This document shows positions 39,213 through 49,423 of a stretch of DNA of 64,000 bases, piece after piece. The stretch comes from Deltaproteobacteria bacterium. Lineage in GTDB: Bacteria; Desulfobacterota; Desulfuromonadia; Geobacterales; Pseudopelobacteraceae. The DNA lies in contig JAJYBH010000001.1 of the NCBI GenBank assembly GCA_021779135.1, forward strand, positions 25,993-89,992, in the 5' to 3' direction. The notes under the pieces are model-generated. The model did no database searches. It was not told the DNA's origin and worked only from the letters and a program-made list of their open reading frames with translations. Within the stretch, counting starts at the first letter, position 1. Each line of letters opens with the position of its first letter. A program made the position numbers and the translations under genes.

Positions 39213-41471
39213 TTAAAGATCCTTTTCGATCCGTTTCAGCATGATCGAATTCAGCACCACAGAGACCGATGAAAGGGCCATGGCCAGTCCGGCGTACTCC
39301 GGTTTGAGGTGTATTCCATATCTGGAGAACAGACCCGCGGCAATCGGGATGCCCAGGATATTGTAGAACAGCGCCCAGAAGAGGTTCTGTCTGACCTTTG
39401 CCAGGGTTGCCCGACCTATCCGTATGGCGCGGACCACATCCAGAAGGTCATCGCGTATCAGGACAATGTCGCCTGTTTCCTTGGCCACGTCCGTGCCGCC
39501 GCCGATGGCGATGCCCACCTCGGCCTGGGCCAGGGCCGGGGCATCGTTGATGCCGTCGCCCACCATGGCGACGGTCATACCGCCTCTCTGGTATTCCTTG
39601 ACGACCTCCTGTTTTCGGTCTGGCAGGACGTCGGCCTCGAAGTCGTCCACCCCTGTCTGCCGTGCCACGATTCCGGCTACATCGGCGTGGTCGCCGGTTA
39701 TCATGCAAGTGCGGATACCCATGCGTCTGAGCTCGTTGACCGCCATGGTGGAGTTGGGTTTGAGCGTGTCGCCAAAGGCGGCTACCCCAACCAGTGTCGA
39801 GCCGGCGGCCACATAGATCAGCGACTTGCCTTCCGCGGTCAGTAGCCCGGCCTTGTCGGCCAGGGGGGCTAGAACGATTCCCTCCTCTTCCATCAGCCGC
39901 TCATTGCCCACGGCCAACCGAAATCCTTCGAAGCTGCAGGTGATACCATAACCGCCTCGCTCTTCGAAATTCTGGCCTACTCCAGGCCGGATGCCGGCTT
40001 TTTCGGCGGCGGTAATGGCTGCCTGCGCCAGGGGATGGGTGGAGTGAGACTCGGCGGTGGCCAGGCATTCGAGAAGTTTGGTCGGATCGACACTGCGTGA
40101 CACGGGGAGCAGGTCGGTCAAGACCGGCGTACCAGTGGTCAGGGTTCCGGTTTTGTCCAACAGCACGACCTGTATGCGGGAGATGGTCTCCAGAGCTGAG
40201 CCCTTTTTGACCAGAATACCCCTTCCCAGGGCAATGCCGCTGCCCACCATGATAGCAGTGGGGGTGGCCAGACCCATGGCACAGGGACAGGCGATAACAA
40301 TTACGGCGATGGCATATCTGAACGCGCTGAGAAAATCTGCATGCAGTACTGCAAACCAGATCAGAAAGGTTGCCATCGCCAGGATGATGACCAGTGGAAC
40401 GAATCGGGAGGAAACCGCATCGGCAAAGCGCTGGATGGGCGCCTTGTCACTCTGCGCCTCGCGCACCATGCGGACAATCTGGGAAAGGAGGGTTGCCTCG
40501 CCTACCCGGGTTGCCCGCACGCGCAGGACGCCGTTTCTGTTGATCGTGGCTCCGGTCACGCCGTCCCCGGGGTTCTTGACGACCGGCATGGATTCTCCGG
40601 TGACCATGGCCTCATCCACCGCACCGCTACCTTCAATCAGCTCCCCATCCACCGGAATCGTTTCCCCCGGACGCACCATCACCTCGTCGCCGACCCTGAT
40701 GATGGAGGCGGGCACCTCCTTTTCACCAGCATCTGTAACCAGTCGGGCCTTGTCGGCCTGCAGGTGCAGGAGTTTTTTGAGGGCCTCGCCGGCTTTGCCG
40801 CGGGCGCGGGTTTCCAGGTACTTTCCGAGGCGGATGAAGGCGATCAGCATGGTCGACGTCTCGAAGAATACTTCGTGATGCGGGCCGAGCAGGCTAAAAT
40901 ATGCCAGCAAGGAATAAAAATAGGCCGCCGATGTTCCCAGTGCTACCAGCACATCCATGTTGGCGCTTCTGTTTTTGATTGAACTCCAGGCTCCGCGGTA
41001 GAAGGTCAGACCGGCGGAGAACTGTACCGCCGTTGCAAGAAGCAGGTTTAACTGCATGGCGGCACGGTTGCTGTGCATGCCCATGGTAAACATTATCGGC
41101 AGGGAGGCGCATAGTGCGAAGATCATCCAGTTGCGCTGGATGCGCAGGTCGTCGTCCGCGGCGGTGTCGGCCACTTGCAGTTCCACGGGTGTATAACCGG
41201 CAGCATGGACGAGTCCGAAAATATTGGAGGGTGTCAGGCACTGGGGATCGAAGCGGACGAAGCCGGTTTCAGTGGCCAGGTTGATGATGGCGGTGGTTAT
41301 GGCGGGCTGTTCCAACAGTTTCTTTTCAAGCGAGTTTACACAGGATGCGCAATGCAGGCCGCGGACACCGAAAGATATTTCACCGGGTGATTCGCTGGTA
41401 TGGAAAGGTTGTTCCGGACTCAATGTCGTTATTCCTTTAACGTGATGCGAGTTCTTAGCGTCTGAAATCAC
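39213..41471 (-). CDS. copA: Copper-translocating P-type ATPase
   Basis: HMA GLHCASCVNSLEKKL; CPCAMGLATPTA; DKTGTLTTG; GDGINDAPALAQA; exact start uncertain. Confidence 0.92.
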   Translation of the reverse strand: MISDAKNSHHVKGITTLSPEQPFHTSESPGEISFGVRGLHCASCVNSLEKKLLEQPAITTAIINLATETGFVRFDPQCLTPSNIFGLVHAAGYTPVELQVADTAADDDLRIQRNWMIFALCASLPIMFTMGMHSNRAAMQLNLLLATAVQFSAGLTFYRGAWSSIKNRSANMDVLVALGTSAAYFYSLLAYFSLLGPHHEVFFETSTMLIAFIRLGKYLETRARGKAGEALKKLLHLQADKARLVTDAGEKEVPASIIRVGDEVMVRPGETIPVDGELIEGSGAVDEAMVTGESMPVVKNPGDGVTGATINRNGVLRVRATRVGEATLLSQIVRMVREAQSDKAPIQRFADAVSSRFVPLVIILAMATFLIWFAVLHADFLSAFRYAIAVIVIACPCAMGLATPTAIMVGSGIALGRGILVKKGSALETISRIQVVLLDKTGTLTTGTPVLTDLLPVSRSVDPTKLLECLATAESHSTHPLAQAAITAAEKAGIRPGVGQNFEERGGYGITCSFEGFRLAVGNERLMEEEGIVLAPLADKAGLLTAEGKSLIYVAAGSTLVGVAAFGDTLKPNSTMAVNELRRMGIRTCMITGDHADVAGIVARQTGVDDFEADVLPDRKQEVVKEYQRGGMTVAMVGDGINDAPALAQAEVGIAIGGGTDVAKETGDIVLIRDDLLDVVRAIRIGRATLAKVRQNLFWALFYNILGIPIAAGLFSRYGIHLKPEYAGLAMALSSVSVVLNSIMLKRIEKDL

Positions 41472-42516
41472 CCGCGAGGATGTGTCCCCAGGTGATCTTT
41501 GCAGCAGCGGCGATGGGCAGCGCCAGCAGAATGCCCCAGAAACCGAGTAGTTCCCCCAGAGCCATGACCATGATGATGGTCACCAGCGGGTTGAGGTTCA
41601 TTGATTTTTTGAAGACCAGCGGTTTAACAATGTATCCTTCCAAGAAGTAGATCACCAGGAAGGCGATGACGACCTTTAGCAGAATAGTCATCTCCTGATA
41701 CTTGAACCATGCAAAAAACAGGGCCGGCAAGATGGCGATGATCACACCGATGAAGGGCAGGATCGATGCCGCGCCGGCAAATATACCGCACAGGAACGGA
41801 TGGGGGATGCTCATGCTGTAAAGCGCCAGCGAAGCAAGTAGCGCCACGATGATCGAGACGATCACCTGGCCGCGCAGATACCCGCCGATGCTGCTGTTTA
41901 CTTCCCTCCCGATGCCGAGAACAATCGAGCGATTGTGCTCCGGTATCCAGGAGGCAAGCGTCGTTATAATAGTCTGTTTGTAGTACAGCATGAAGAAGAC
42001 CAATATGGGCGAAAGCACGACGTTGAAAAGGTTGAAGAACATACGCCCGGCAAAGGAGTAAGCCCAAGCGCCGGTTTTTTCTGCCGCTGTGTCGACATTG
42101 GCGGAGGTTTTGTCCAGCATCCACTGAATCTCTTCCGAACCGTAGCGATCGGGGATGCGGGCCTTCCATTCCATGGCCATCTGCTTGATCTTCTGGATAT
42201 ACTGGGGAAGGTCGCGGAGAAAGGAATCCCAGCTCATGGTGAGCTTGGGTACCATGAAGGTCAGGAAGAAAATGGTCAGGATACCAAGGACAATGTACAG
42301 CAATGCCAAGGCATAGGTGCGTTTTATTTTACGGGCTTCAATCTTCACCACCAGCGGGTCCAGCAGATAGGCGATGATCCAGGAAAGCAGAAAACATGAG
42401 ATGGTGTGTTGCAGGGCATAGCCCGCGGCAGCCAGCAGGCAGAGCAGCAGAATCCCGGCAATCAGCTTGCCGTAGTCATTGCGGTGGGAGTGGGCTTCAT
42501 GGTTCGTGTGCGGCAT
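41455..42516 (-). CDS. AI-2E family transporter / PerM-like permease
   Basis: Multiple TM; LRGQVIVSIIVALLASLALYSMSIPHPFLCGIFAGAASILPFIGVIIAILPAL; NPLVTIIMVMALGELLGFWGILLALPIAAAAKI. Confidence 0.87.
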   Translation of the reverse strand: MPHTNHEAHSHRNDYGKLIAGILLLCLLAAAGYALQHTISCFLLSWIIAYLLDPLVVKIEARKIKRTYALALLYIVLGILTIFFLTFMVPKLTMSWDSFLRDLPQYIQKIKQMAMEWKARIPDRYGSEEIQWMLDKTSANVDTAAEKTGAWAYSFAGRMFFNLFNVVLSPILVFFMLYYKQTIITTLASWIPEHNRSIVLGIGREVNSSIGGYLRGQVIVSIIVALLASLALYSMSIPHPFLCGIFAGAASILPFIGVIIAILPALFFAWFKYQEMTILLKVVIAFLVIYFLEGYIVKPLVFKKSMNLNPLVTIIMVMALGELLGFWGILLALPIAAAAKITWGHILAGDFRR

Positions 42517-42523
42517 ACCAACC

Positions 42524-42979
42524 TCAGGCACGCGAAGAGAACATGCCATCCGTCTCGACGGTGAACAAGTTGTGCTCCTCAAGCCAGCTCTTTACCCGGT
42601 TTGTGACGAAGGCATCCTTCATCTCCAGCAACTCTTCATGCTCCTCTGGAAAGAAATCCAGAATCTCATTGATATTCCCGTAGGGCTTTCTTCCGGTTAG
42701 TGCACCGCTCAAGAGGGATTTCAGCTCGGTGTTTTTCACTGAATCGACGAATCCAGACATAATCTTCCGTTCATTACTGTAATCGAAACGGGGAATTTCC
42801 AGAAAACGTTCCTGGTTGGTCTCCACCTGTCGCCAGAAATCGTCGTCTTCCAGGGCGGAGGGGACAAAGAAAATTTCCCCGGTAAAGCGGTCCAGAAAAT
42901 ATATACGATCACCGGTACCGCTGGTAAAGGCATCCATCAGATCATTCCAAACTATTTCCACATTATGCACAATGCCCAT
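42524..42979 (-). CDS. UPF0158-family protein
   Basis: VEIVWNDLMDAFTSGTGDRIYFLDRFTGEIFFVPSALEDDDFWRQVETNQERFLEIPRFDYSNERKIM...GRKPYGNINEIL. Confidence 0.75.
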   Translation of the reverse strand: MGIVHNVEIVWNDLMDAFTSGTGDRIYFLDRFTGEIFFVPSALEDDDFWRQVETNQERFLEIPRFDYSNERKIMSGFVDSVKNTELKSLLSGALTGRKPYGNINEILDFFPEEHEELLEMKDAFVTNRVKSWLEEHNLFTVETDGMFSSRA

Positions 42980-43036
42980 GTCGGCATACCTCTCTTCTCT
43001 ATTGACATCCTTGGGGAGTGACAGCACAATCCCCGC

Positions 43037-43774
43037 ATGCGTACGATATTTCTTGCCGATGCCCACCTGGTGTCTCCAGACGAGCTGAATTACCGACTCT
43101 TGCTGCGATTTTTCCGCGAACTGGAGGGGAATACGGAGTCCCTTTTTATCATGGGTGACCTGTTCGACTTCTGGCTCGGTTTTCCCTCGAACCCCTTCCG
43201 TCAATTTGATGAAATGCTGGATGCACTTCAATCATTGGTGCGTAGCGGCTGCCGCATTGTTTATTTCGAGGGCAACCACGATTTCCATCTGGGGGCCATT
43301 TTCCGACAGAGGCTCGGGGCGGAGATACACACCGGTCCGGCGGTCATCACCGTGCAGGGGCAGCGGCTTTTTCTTTGCCATGGTGACCAGATCAACCACC
43401 AGGACCGGGGTTACCGCCTATTGCGTTTGCTCCTGCATAATCGCCTGGCTGCTGCCATAACCGACTTCATTCCACCATTGATTGCACTGCGCGTCAGGGA
43501 CTGGTTGCAAAGGGCCAGCCGTGCCGGTTATCACGCCAAACGCCAGCGCTGGAACTATCCCGACATTATCCGCGCATTTGCGCGCACCGTCCGGGGGCAG
43601 GGATGTAACGGGCTGGTTACCGGGCATTTTCATCTTGCTTTCTGTGAGAAGCTAGACGTTTCACCCTTTACTATCCTCTCCCTGGGGGACTGGATGGAGC
43701 AATTCACCTATGGTGAGATGGCCGAGGGGGCCTTGTACCTCCGAAAGTATGAAATGCCTCATGAACCCTTGTGA
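43037..43774 (+). CDS. lpxH: UDP-2,3-diacylglucosamine diphosphatase-like metallophosphoesterase
   Basis: TIFLADAHLVSPDELNYRLLLRFFREL, GDLFDFWLGFP, FEGNHDFHLG, FLCHGDQIN, TGHFHLAF. Confidence 0.85.
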   Translation: MRTIFLADAHLVSPDELNYRLLLRFFRELEGNTESLFIMGDLFDFWLGFPSNPFRQFDEMLDALQSLVRSGCRIVYFEGNHDFHLGAIFRQRLGAEIHTGPAVITVQGQRLFLCHGDQINHQDRGYRLLRLLLHNRLAAAITDFIPPLIALRVRDWLQRASRAGYHAKRQRWNYPDIIRAFARTVRGQGCNGLVTGHFHLAFCEKLDVSPFTILSLGDWMEQFTYGEMAEGALYLRKYEMPHEPL

Positions 43775-43805
43775 TCATCACATAGGTTATCTAGCCACCG
43801 GCCGG

Positions 43806-45188
43806 TCAATTACTGAAAAACTCCTCCAACGCCTGTTCTCCCACCTGAGCTGACTTGATCTTCCATTTGTCCTGATTGATGACCAGTACTACCAGAGCAA
43901 TGCGAGGATTGTGTGTCGGCGCGAAGGCGGCAAACCAGGAATAGTGTCCCCGCGGGTCACTGCCGGATATGGAGCCGGTCTTGGCAGCGATATCTACATC
44001 GATTCGAGCCCGCCCCCGACGGTCGTGAAAGGCGCGCCGGGATGTCCCGGTGGTGACGGTGCTGGATAGCATCCGGGTCAGTGACGCGGCCGTTGTTGGT
44101 GCTACCAGGGTGCGAATTTCACGGGGTACGAATATATCCTTGCTCGTACCCCGTTTGTCGGTAATCTTCTCGGTCAAGCCAGGGGCCATCATTCTGCCGC
44201 CATTGGCAATAGCCGCCATCATGACTGCCGCGTGCAGGGGTGAAATCTTTACGTCATGGTCAAGCCCCGCTCCCATCAACATCAGGCCATGATTGTCTTG
44301 CGGTTCGGAGGCCGTGCTCTCCTTGGCGGGTGTGCCGGGCAGCAAGGCCTGGTTGAATCCGAATCTGTTGACGCACTCCATCACCGATGCCTTGCCGGCG
44401 ATATCACACGCCAGTCGGCCATATACCGGGTTCATGGACTTGCCCATGGCATAGCTTACATCGGTGCGGTTGTTTCTCCCTCTTGGGCTGGCATCCCAGT
44501 AACGAGGGTTCTCCGAGGTGGCATTGCCGCGAAACTCGATTACCGTCTCAGGCGTGATTTTTCTGCTCTCGAGGGCGGCCGAAGCGGTGATGATTTTGAA
44601 GAGTGATGCCATCGGGTAGAGGTTGAAATAGGCGTTTTTTGACCATTCAGGATCAACGGAAGAGTGAGCCGTCATACCCAGGATGCGTCCCGTGGCCGGC
44701 TCTATTGCCACGAAGACCCCATAGGGTACCTGGTTCTTAGCCATAAAGTCGTGGACGCGCTTTTGCAGGTTACCGTGGATGGTAAAATGAAGGAGCTCGC
44801 CCTCCACTGTTCGGGCAGTCATCTGATCGGGTGGCCCGCTGGCATCTTCGAGCAGCGAGCTGGCTGTCACAAAACTGCTGGCAGGAGGTTTTCCGGGTAT
44901 CTCCCCCGGTTTGTTGGCCGGAACGGACCGCGCCACCCATGACCGAACCTCCCCGCCAATTGTGGAAAGTTTCTGGTAAACGTACAGGGAAAGCGGAATC
45001 AGCGCCAGTACGATGGCCACACAGACAAGGAGACGCTTGAGCTGCTCACGCTGTTTACCCGTCGGGAGGCAAAGTCGCGGAGAAAGGCGTTCACCGGAGC
45101 GCGGTATCTTCCTGTTGCTGCGGCCAAAGCTGAAAAAACTGAAACCGAGACTCCGTTTTTGTCTGGATAGGTGTTTAAGGTCCTGCAT
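43806..45188 (-). CDS. Penicillin-binding protein transpeptidase domain protein
   Basis: SLFK (SxxK) MASLFKIITASAAL, SMN motif, AKTGSISG (KTG); single N-terminal TM. Confidence 0.85.
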   Translation of the reverse strand: MQDLKHLSRQKRSLGFSFFSFGRSNRKIPRSGERLSPRLCLPTGKQREQLKRLLVCVAIVLALIPLSLYVYQKLSTIGGEVRSWVARSVPANKPGEIPGKPPASSFVTASSLLEDASGPPDQMTARTVEGELLHFTIHGNLQKRVHDFMAKNQVPYGVFVAIEPATGRILGMTAHSSVDPEWSKNAYFNLYPMASLFKIITASAALESRKITPETVIEFRGNATSENPRYWDASPRGRNNRTDVSYAMGKSMNPVYGRLACDIAGKASVMECVNRFGFNQALLPGTPAKESTASEPQDNHGLMLMGAGLDHDVKISPLHAAVMMAAIANGGRMMAPGLTEKITDKRGTSKDIFVPREIRTLVAPTTAASLTRMLSSTVTTGTSRRAFHDRRGRARIDVDIAAKTGSISGSDPRGHYSWFAAFAPTHNPRIALVVLVINQDKWKIKSAQVGEQALEEFFSN

Positions 45189-45282
45189 GGCATTCCAGGA
45201 TAGCTGAGATAGAGGGACTATACAGGTAAGGCGGCTACCTTGTCAATGGATGAGGGGGGTCCCAAGCCGCCATGGGTGGTTG

Positions 45283-46311
45283 TTAAAAGGTGTTTATGCG
45301 GTTGATGAAGGCCATCAGGAGCCCATAGTGATGGTGGTCGAAGAGAAACGAGATGCGCGGAAGCGCCGCAAGGTCTGGCTCGTCTTGTTCCTCGGGGAAC
45401 ATGCCGCAACAGTGGATGGAATCACCTTTGCCGATCATCTCGGAGAACTCGTCCTCCAGGGTGGCAATCTGTTCCGGGGAAAGCTGTTTGTTCAGGCGTA
45501 TGACAAGCCGATTTTCTATGAAGCGCAGTGAGTTGTAGACGCGGTAGAATAAATCTATCACCTTGATGGCCTCCTGCTCATCCTTGGTGATGGTGAACAG
45601 GGAAAAGTCCTCTCCCGAGATGAACCCTTTCACGAGCAGGCTCTCCTTGACGAAGTCGAAGAAACGCTCCCAGTAGCCTTCATCATCATCCACCAGTATC
45701 AGCGGCTTCGGTGAGGTCTTGCCGGTCTGGATCAGGGTAAAGACCTCCATGGCTTCGTCCAGGGTGCCGAACCCTCCCGGAAAAACCGCCATGGCGTCGG
45801 CCTCCTTGACAAAGGCCACCTTGCGGTTGAAGAAGTATTTGTAGGTTATCAACCGCGGGTTGCGGTACATGATCCGGTTGGGTTTCTGCTCGAAGGGCAG
45901 GCGTATGTTTACGGCAAATGAATTCTCGCTGCCGGCGCCTTCGTTGCCGGCCTGCATGATTCCGGGGCCGCCGCCGGTGATGATCATGTAGCCCTTGTCT
46001 GCCAGCATGCGGCTGAAGCGCATACATTTCAGGTACATCTCGTCCTGCGATCCGGTGCGGGCGGAGCCGAAGATAGTAACCTTCTTGCGGTCTCGATACG
46101 GTGCGAACACCTGGGTGGTATAACGCATCTCACGCAGGGTACGGTTAATCAGCTTCAGGTCGGCCAGGTAATCGACGTCCTGTCCGATTTTCAGCGCGGA
46201 CAGGAGCATCTCGCGGATGATCTGGGGCTGGTGGATGTCACCAGCGGTCTCGATGAGCTGACCTATAAGCTGGTCAATCGATTCGTTTGCACGGGAAAAA
46301 CTGAGTTTCAT
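45283..46311 (-). CDS. LOG-family protein (lysine decarboxylase-like nucleotide hydrolase fold)
   Basis: TIFGSARTG, MIITGGGPGIMQAGNEGAG, AVFPGGFGTLDEAMEVFTLIQTGK. Confidence 0.88.
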   Translation of the reverse strand: MKLSFSRANESIDQLIGQLIETAGDIHQPQIIREMLLSALKIGQDVDYLADLKLINRTLREMRYTTQVFAPYRDRKKVTIFGSARTGSQDEMYLKCMRFSRMLADKGYMIITGGGPGIMQAGNEGAGSENSFAVNIRLPFEQKPNRIMYRNPRLITYKYFFNRKVAFVKEADAMAVFPGGFGTLDEAMEVFTLIQTGKTSPKPLILVDDDEGYWERFFDFVKESLLVKGFISGEDFSLFTITKDEQEAIKVIDLFYRVYNSLRFIENRLVIRLNKQLSPEQIATLEDEFSEMIGKGDSIHCCGMFPEEQDEPDLAALPRISFLFDHHHYGLLMAFINRINTF

Positions 46312-46440
46312 TACCATTCCTCATGGGTGCGACAGGATAATTCCGCTGCTGACGGTAGCACAGCTTGCGGGACAAAGTAAACATGCTCTCGACGGCTGCG
46401 CCGACAGCGTGGGTGTCTTGACCACGCCAGAAACAAGCGC

Positions 46441-46510
46441 TTGCATTCAATGGTAACGTATAGTACTATTCTGCCCTTCGCGCCGCATACAGCGGCGTTT
46501 TGCACGAAGG
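46441..46510 (+). promoter_or_regulatory. Promoter-like sequence and 5'-UTR stem-loop upstream of the PpiD/SurA-like gene
   Basis: TTGCAT - 17 bp - TACTAT, then nested hairpin CCTTCG[CGCCGC-ATACA-GCGGCG]TTTTGCACGAAGG (46475-46510). Confidence 0.5.
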
Positions 46511-46536
46511 ACAAACATATCAAGGAGCTTTAGTCC

Positions 46537-48126
46537 ATGCTAGATATCATGCGCAAGAAAAAAAACTCGATTATCATCAAGTTCGTCTTCGTCATAATCG
46601 TGCTGTCGTTTATCGGCACCATGTTCCTGGTATGGGGCGAGGGCAGGAGCGGCATGGGTGGCGGCAGGAGTTACGCGGCCAAAGTTGACGGCAAAAAAAT
46701 CTCCCTGGATGAGTATCAGAGCTCCTATCAACGCCTGCGCAACGTGTACCAGCAGATCTACGGGCAGTCCCTCTCCGCCGAGATGGAAAAAATACTCGGA
46801 TTGAAAAAGCTGGCCCTGGATACCTTGATCGATAATCGTCTGATCTTGAAGGAAGCCAAGTCCATGGGCATCAAGGTGACCAAGGAAGATGTCGCTGCCG
46901 CCATTGCCGCGATGCCCACCTTCCAGAAGGACGGCGCCTTCAGCTTTGATCTCTACCAGCAGCTCCTCAAGAGCAATCGTATGACCGCCAGTGATTTTGA
47001 GGAGGGGCAAAGGGAAGAGCTGATCCTGAAAAAGGCTCGCCAGGTGATCAAGGATAAGGCAACCGTCAGTGACGAAGATGCCCTGGCCCAGTTCCGGAAA
47101 GAAAATGACAGGATTGAACTGGAGTACGCATCCTATGCGCCATCCGATGTGATCAACGAAGTCAAGCTGACCGATGCCGAATTGAACGAGTACCTCCAGA
47201 AGAACCAGGCCGAATTCAAGACCCCTGAGAAGGTGGCCCTTTCCTATGTCTTGCTGGACCCGGCTCTGCTGGCTGCCAAGTTGACGGTCACCGATGAAGA
47301 GATCCAGACCTACTATCAGAAAAACATAGACAAATACCAGGGCAAGGATGGCATTCAACCGCTTAAGGAGGTCAGGGAGCGGGTAAAGGATGATGCCCTC
47401 CGCCAGAAAGCGGCCAAGCAATCGTTTGAGCAGGCTGCCGACACCCTCTACAAGAACATCAAGTCCGGAGACCTGGGCCTGGTTGCCGGTCAGCTTGGCC
47501 TCAAAATTCAGGAAACCCCCCTGTTTACCGCCAACGCACCTGTCGCTGTCCTGGCCGGTGAGGCCGCTGTTCTCAAAAAGGCCTTCGAACTGAAACAGGG
47601 GGAACTGGGCGGGCCGGTGGAGACCCCCAAGGGCATCTACATCCTCAAGGTGAAGGAACGTAAGGACGCGGTTGTGCCACCTTTGGCGGAGATAAAGGGC
47701 GCTGTAGAGACCAGGGCCAAGGCAGCCAAGGCCGTGGAAGTTGCCAAGCAGAAAGCCGAAGCTGCCGCCAAGCAATTTGTAGCCAAGGCCAGCCTCAAGA
47801 CTCAGTCCACGGGCAGCTTCGGCTACTCGGCAAAGGGTGAAATACCGACTATCGGCAATGCCCCCGAACTGATGGAGGCGGCCTTCAAACTGACCCCCGC
47901 GGCGCCGGCGGTCGACACCCCCTTCAAGGTCGGCAACCGCTGGTATGCCGTTCGCCTCAAGCAACGTATTGAGGCGCCCAAGGCTGATTTTGAAAAGGTC
48001 AAGGCCGACCTGAAAAAGAAGTTGCTGCCCAAGAAACAGGAAGAGGCCCTGGACAAATGGATCAAGGATCTCAGGGCCAAGGCCAATATCGAGATTAATC
48101 AGGCGCTAGTCGCCGCCGATAAATAG
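46537..48126 (+). CDS. PpiD/SurA-like peptidylprolyl isomerase, membrane-anchored
   Basis: N-terminal [36 protein letters not shown]; SurA-N-like helical region; parvulin-like repeats. Confidence 0.87.
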   Translation: MLDIMRKKKNSIIIKFVFVIIVLSFIGTMFLVWGEGRSGMGGGRSYAAKVDGKKISLDEYQSSYQRLRNVYQQIYGQSLSAEMEKILGLKKLALDTLIDNRLILKEAKSMGIKVTKEDVAAAIAAMPTFQKDGAFSFDLYQQLLKSNRMTASDFEEGQREELILKKARQVIKDKATVSDEDALAQFRKENDRIELEYASYAPSDVINEVKLTDAELNEYLQKNQAEFKTPEKVALSYVLLDPALLAAKLTVTDEEIQTYYQKNIDKYQGKDGIQPLKEVRERVKDDALRQKAAKQSFEQAADTLYKNIKSGDLGLVAGQLGLKIQETPLFTANAPVAVLAGEAAVLKKAFELKQGELGGPVETPKGIYILKVKERKDAVVPPLAEIKGAVETRAKAAKAVEVAKQKAEAAAKQFVAKASLKTQSTGSFGYSAKGEIPTIGNAPELMEAAFKLTPAAPAVDTPFKVGNRWYAVRLKQRIEAPKADFEKVKADLKKKLLPKKQEEALDKWIKDLRAKANIEINQALVAADK

Positions 48127-48136
48127 GAGGACGTCC

Positions 48137-49027
48137 ATGTCTCAACTCGTCATGCAAACTGATTTTCCCGGACTTAACCTGATCACCCGCGGCAAGGTCC
48201 GGGACATTTATGACCTGGGCGACACGCTGCTGCTGGTCACCTCCGACCGCATATCCGCCTTTGACGTCATCATGAACGAGCCGATTCCGGACAAAGGTTT
48301 CGTTCTGACTCAGATCTCGACCTTCTGGTTTCGCCAGATGGCCGATATTGTGCCCAATCACATTATCTCAACCGATGTGGCCGATTACCCTGCTGTCTGC
48401 CAGCCCTATGCAGACGTGCTGAGGGGCCGCTCGATGTGGGTAAAAAAAGCCAAACCACTGGCTGCGGAGTGTATCGTGCGTGGATACGTCTCCGGCTCGG
48501 GCTGGAAGGATTACAAGGCCACCGGCTCCATCTGCGGCATCAAGTTGCCGGCGGGGCTGAAAGAGTCCGAACGCCTTCCCGAACCGATCTTCACCCCCTC
48601 TACCAAGGCCGATTTGGGCACTCACGATGAGAATATTTCCTTCGATGAGATGGCCGAAGTCTGTGGTCGCGAGTTGGCCGAACAGGCCCGCGAATATACA
48701 CTCAGGATTTACAGCCGCGCCCGTGACCTGGCCGCCGAAAAAGGGATCATCATTGCTGATACCAAGTTCGAGTTCGGCGTGTTTGAAGGGAAGCTGATCA
48801 TCATCGATGAGTGCATGACCCCGGATTCCAGCCGTTTCTGGCCCCAGGACCAGTATCAGCCCGGCGGACCGCAGCCCAGCTTCGACAAACAGTTTCTGCG
48901 CGATTATCTGGAGACCCTTGATTGGGGCAAGAGCGCGCCGGCTCCGCCGCTGCCGTCAGAAATTGTCGAGAAGACCGCCGCAAAGTATCGCGAGGCACTG
49001 CTGCGCATTACCGGAATCAGCGTGTAG
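48137..49027 (+). CDS. purC: Phosphoribosylaminoimidazole-succinocarboxamide synthase
   Basis: [68 protein letters not shown]. Confidence 0.98.
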   Translation: MSQLVMQTDFPGLNLITRGKVRDIYDLGDTLLLVTSDRISAFDVIMNEPIPDKGFVLTQISTFWFRQMADIVPNHIISTDVADYPAVCQPYADVLRGRSMWVKKAKPLAAECIVRGYVSGSGWKDYKATGSICGIKLPAGLKESERLPEPIFTPSTKADLGTHDENISFDEMAEVCGRELAEQAREYTLRIYSRARDLAAEKGIIIADTKFEFGVFEGKLIIIDECMTPDSSRFWPQDQYQPGGPQPSFDKQFLRDYLETLDWGKSAPAPPLPSEIVEKTAAKYREALLRITGISV

Positions 49028-49054
49028 ACCCTTTCGGATACCTCTGCATCTCGA

Positions 49055-49084
49055 AGCGGGCCTCTCTGGGCCCGCTTTTTTTTA
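49055..49084 (+). terminator. Rho-independent terminator of purC
   Basis: AGCGGGCC-TCTCTG-GGCCCGCT followed by TTTTTTTT. Confidence 0.92.
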
Positions 49085-49178
49085 AAAAAAAATAGCATCG
49101 TATTGGAAATTGTCAATTATTGCGCTATAGTATTCGTCATGCTGGATAACAAATCACGTACCATGGAGAGATGACGAC

Positions 49179-49358
49179 ATGAAGCTGGATGAAATCAGAG
49201 AAATTGCAAAACAACATAACATCAAGGCGGGAAAGATGAAGAAGGCGGATCTGATACGTGCCATCCAGCAGGCGGAAGGCAATGAGGTCTGTTTTGACAC
49301 CGGCAAGGCTGCAACCTGTGGTCAGCACACCTGTCTGTGGAGTGATGACTGTCAGTAA
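49179..49358 (+). CDS. 59-aa SAP-like/Cys-rich small protein (not in supplied ORF track)
   Basis: Translated by hand: MKLDEIREIAKQHNIKAGKMKKADLIRAIQQAEGNEVCFDTGKAATCGQHTCLWSDDCQ; upstream GGAGAG; own hairpin downstream. Confidence 0.75.
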   Translation: MKLDEIREIAKQHNIKAGKMKKADLIRAIQQAEGNEVCFDTGKAATCGQHTCLWSDDCQ

Positions 49359-49423
49359 TTCAGTCTGATCCCTTATCACCCCCTTTCCCTTCTTATCATG
49401 GATGGGAAGGGGGCGGACGTTTT

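Noticed and set aside
46540-47964. 474-aa minus-strand ORF opposite the PpiD/SurA-like gene
   Set aside because: Antisense shadow; the sense frame has SD, promoter-like sequence and domain support
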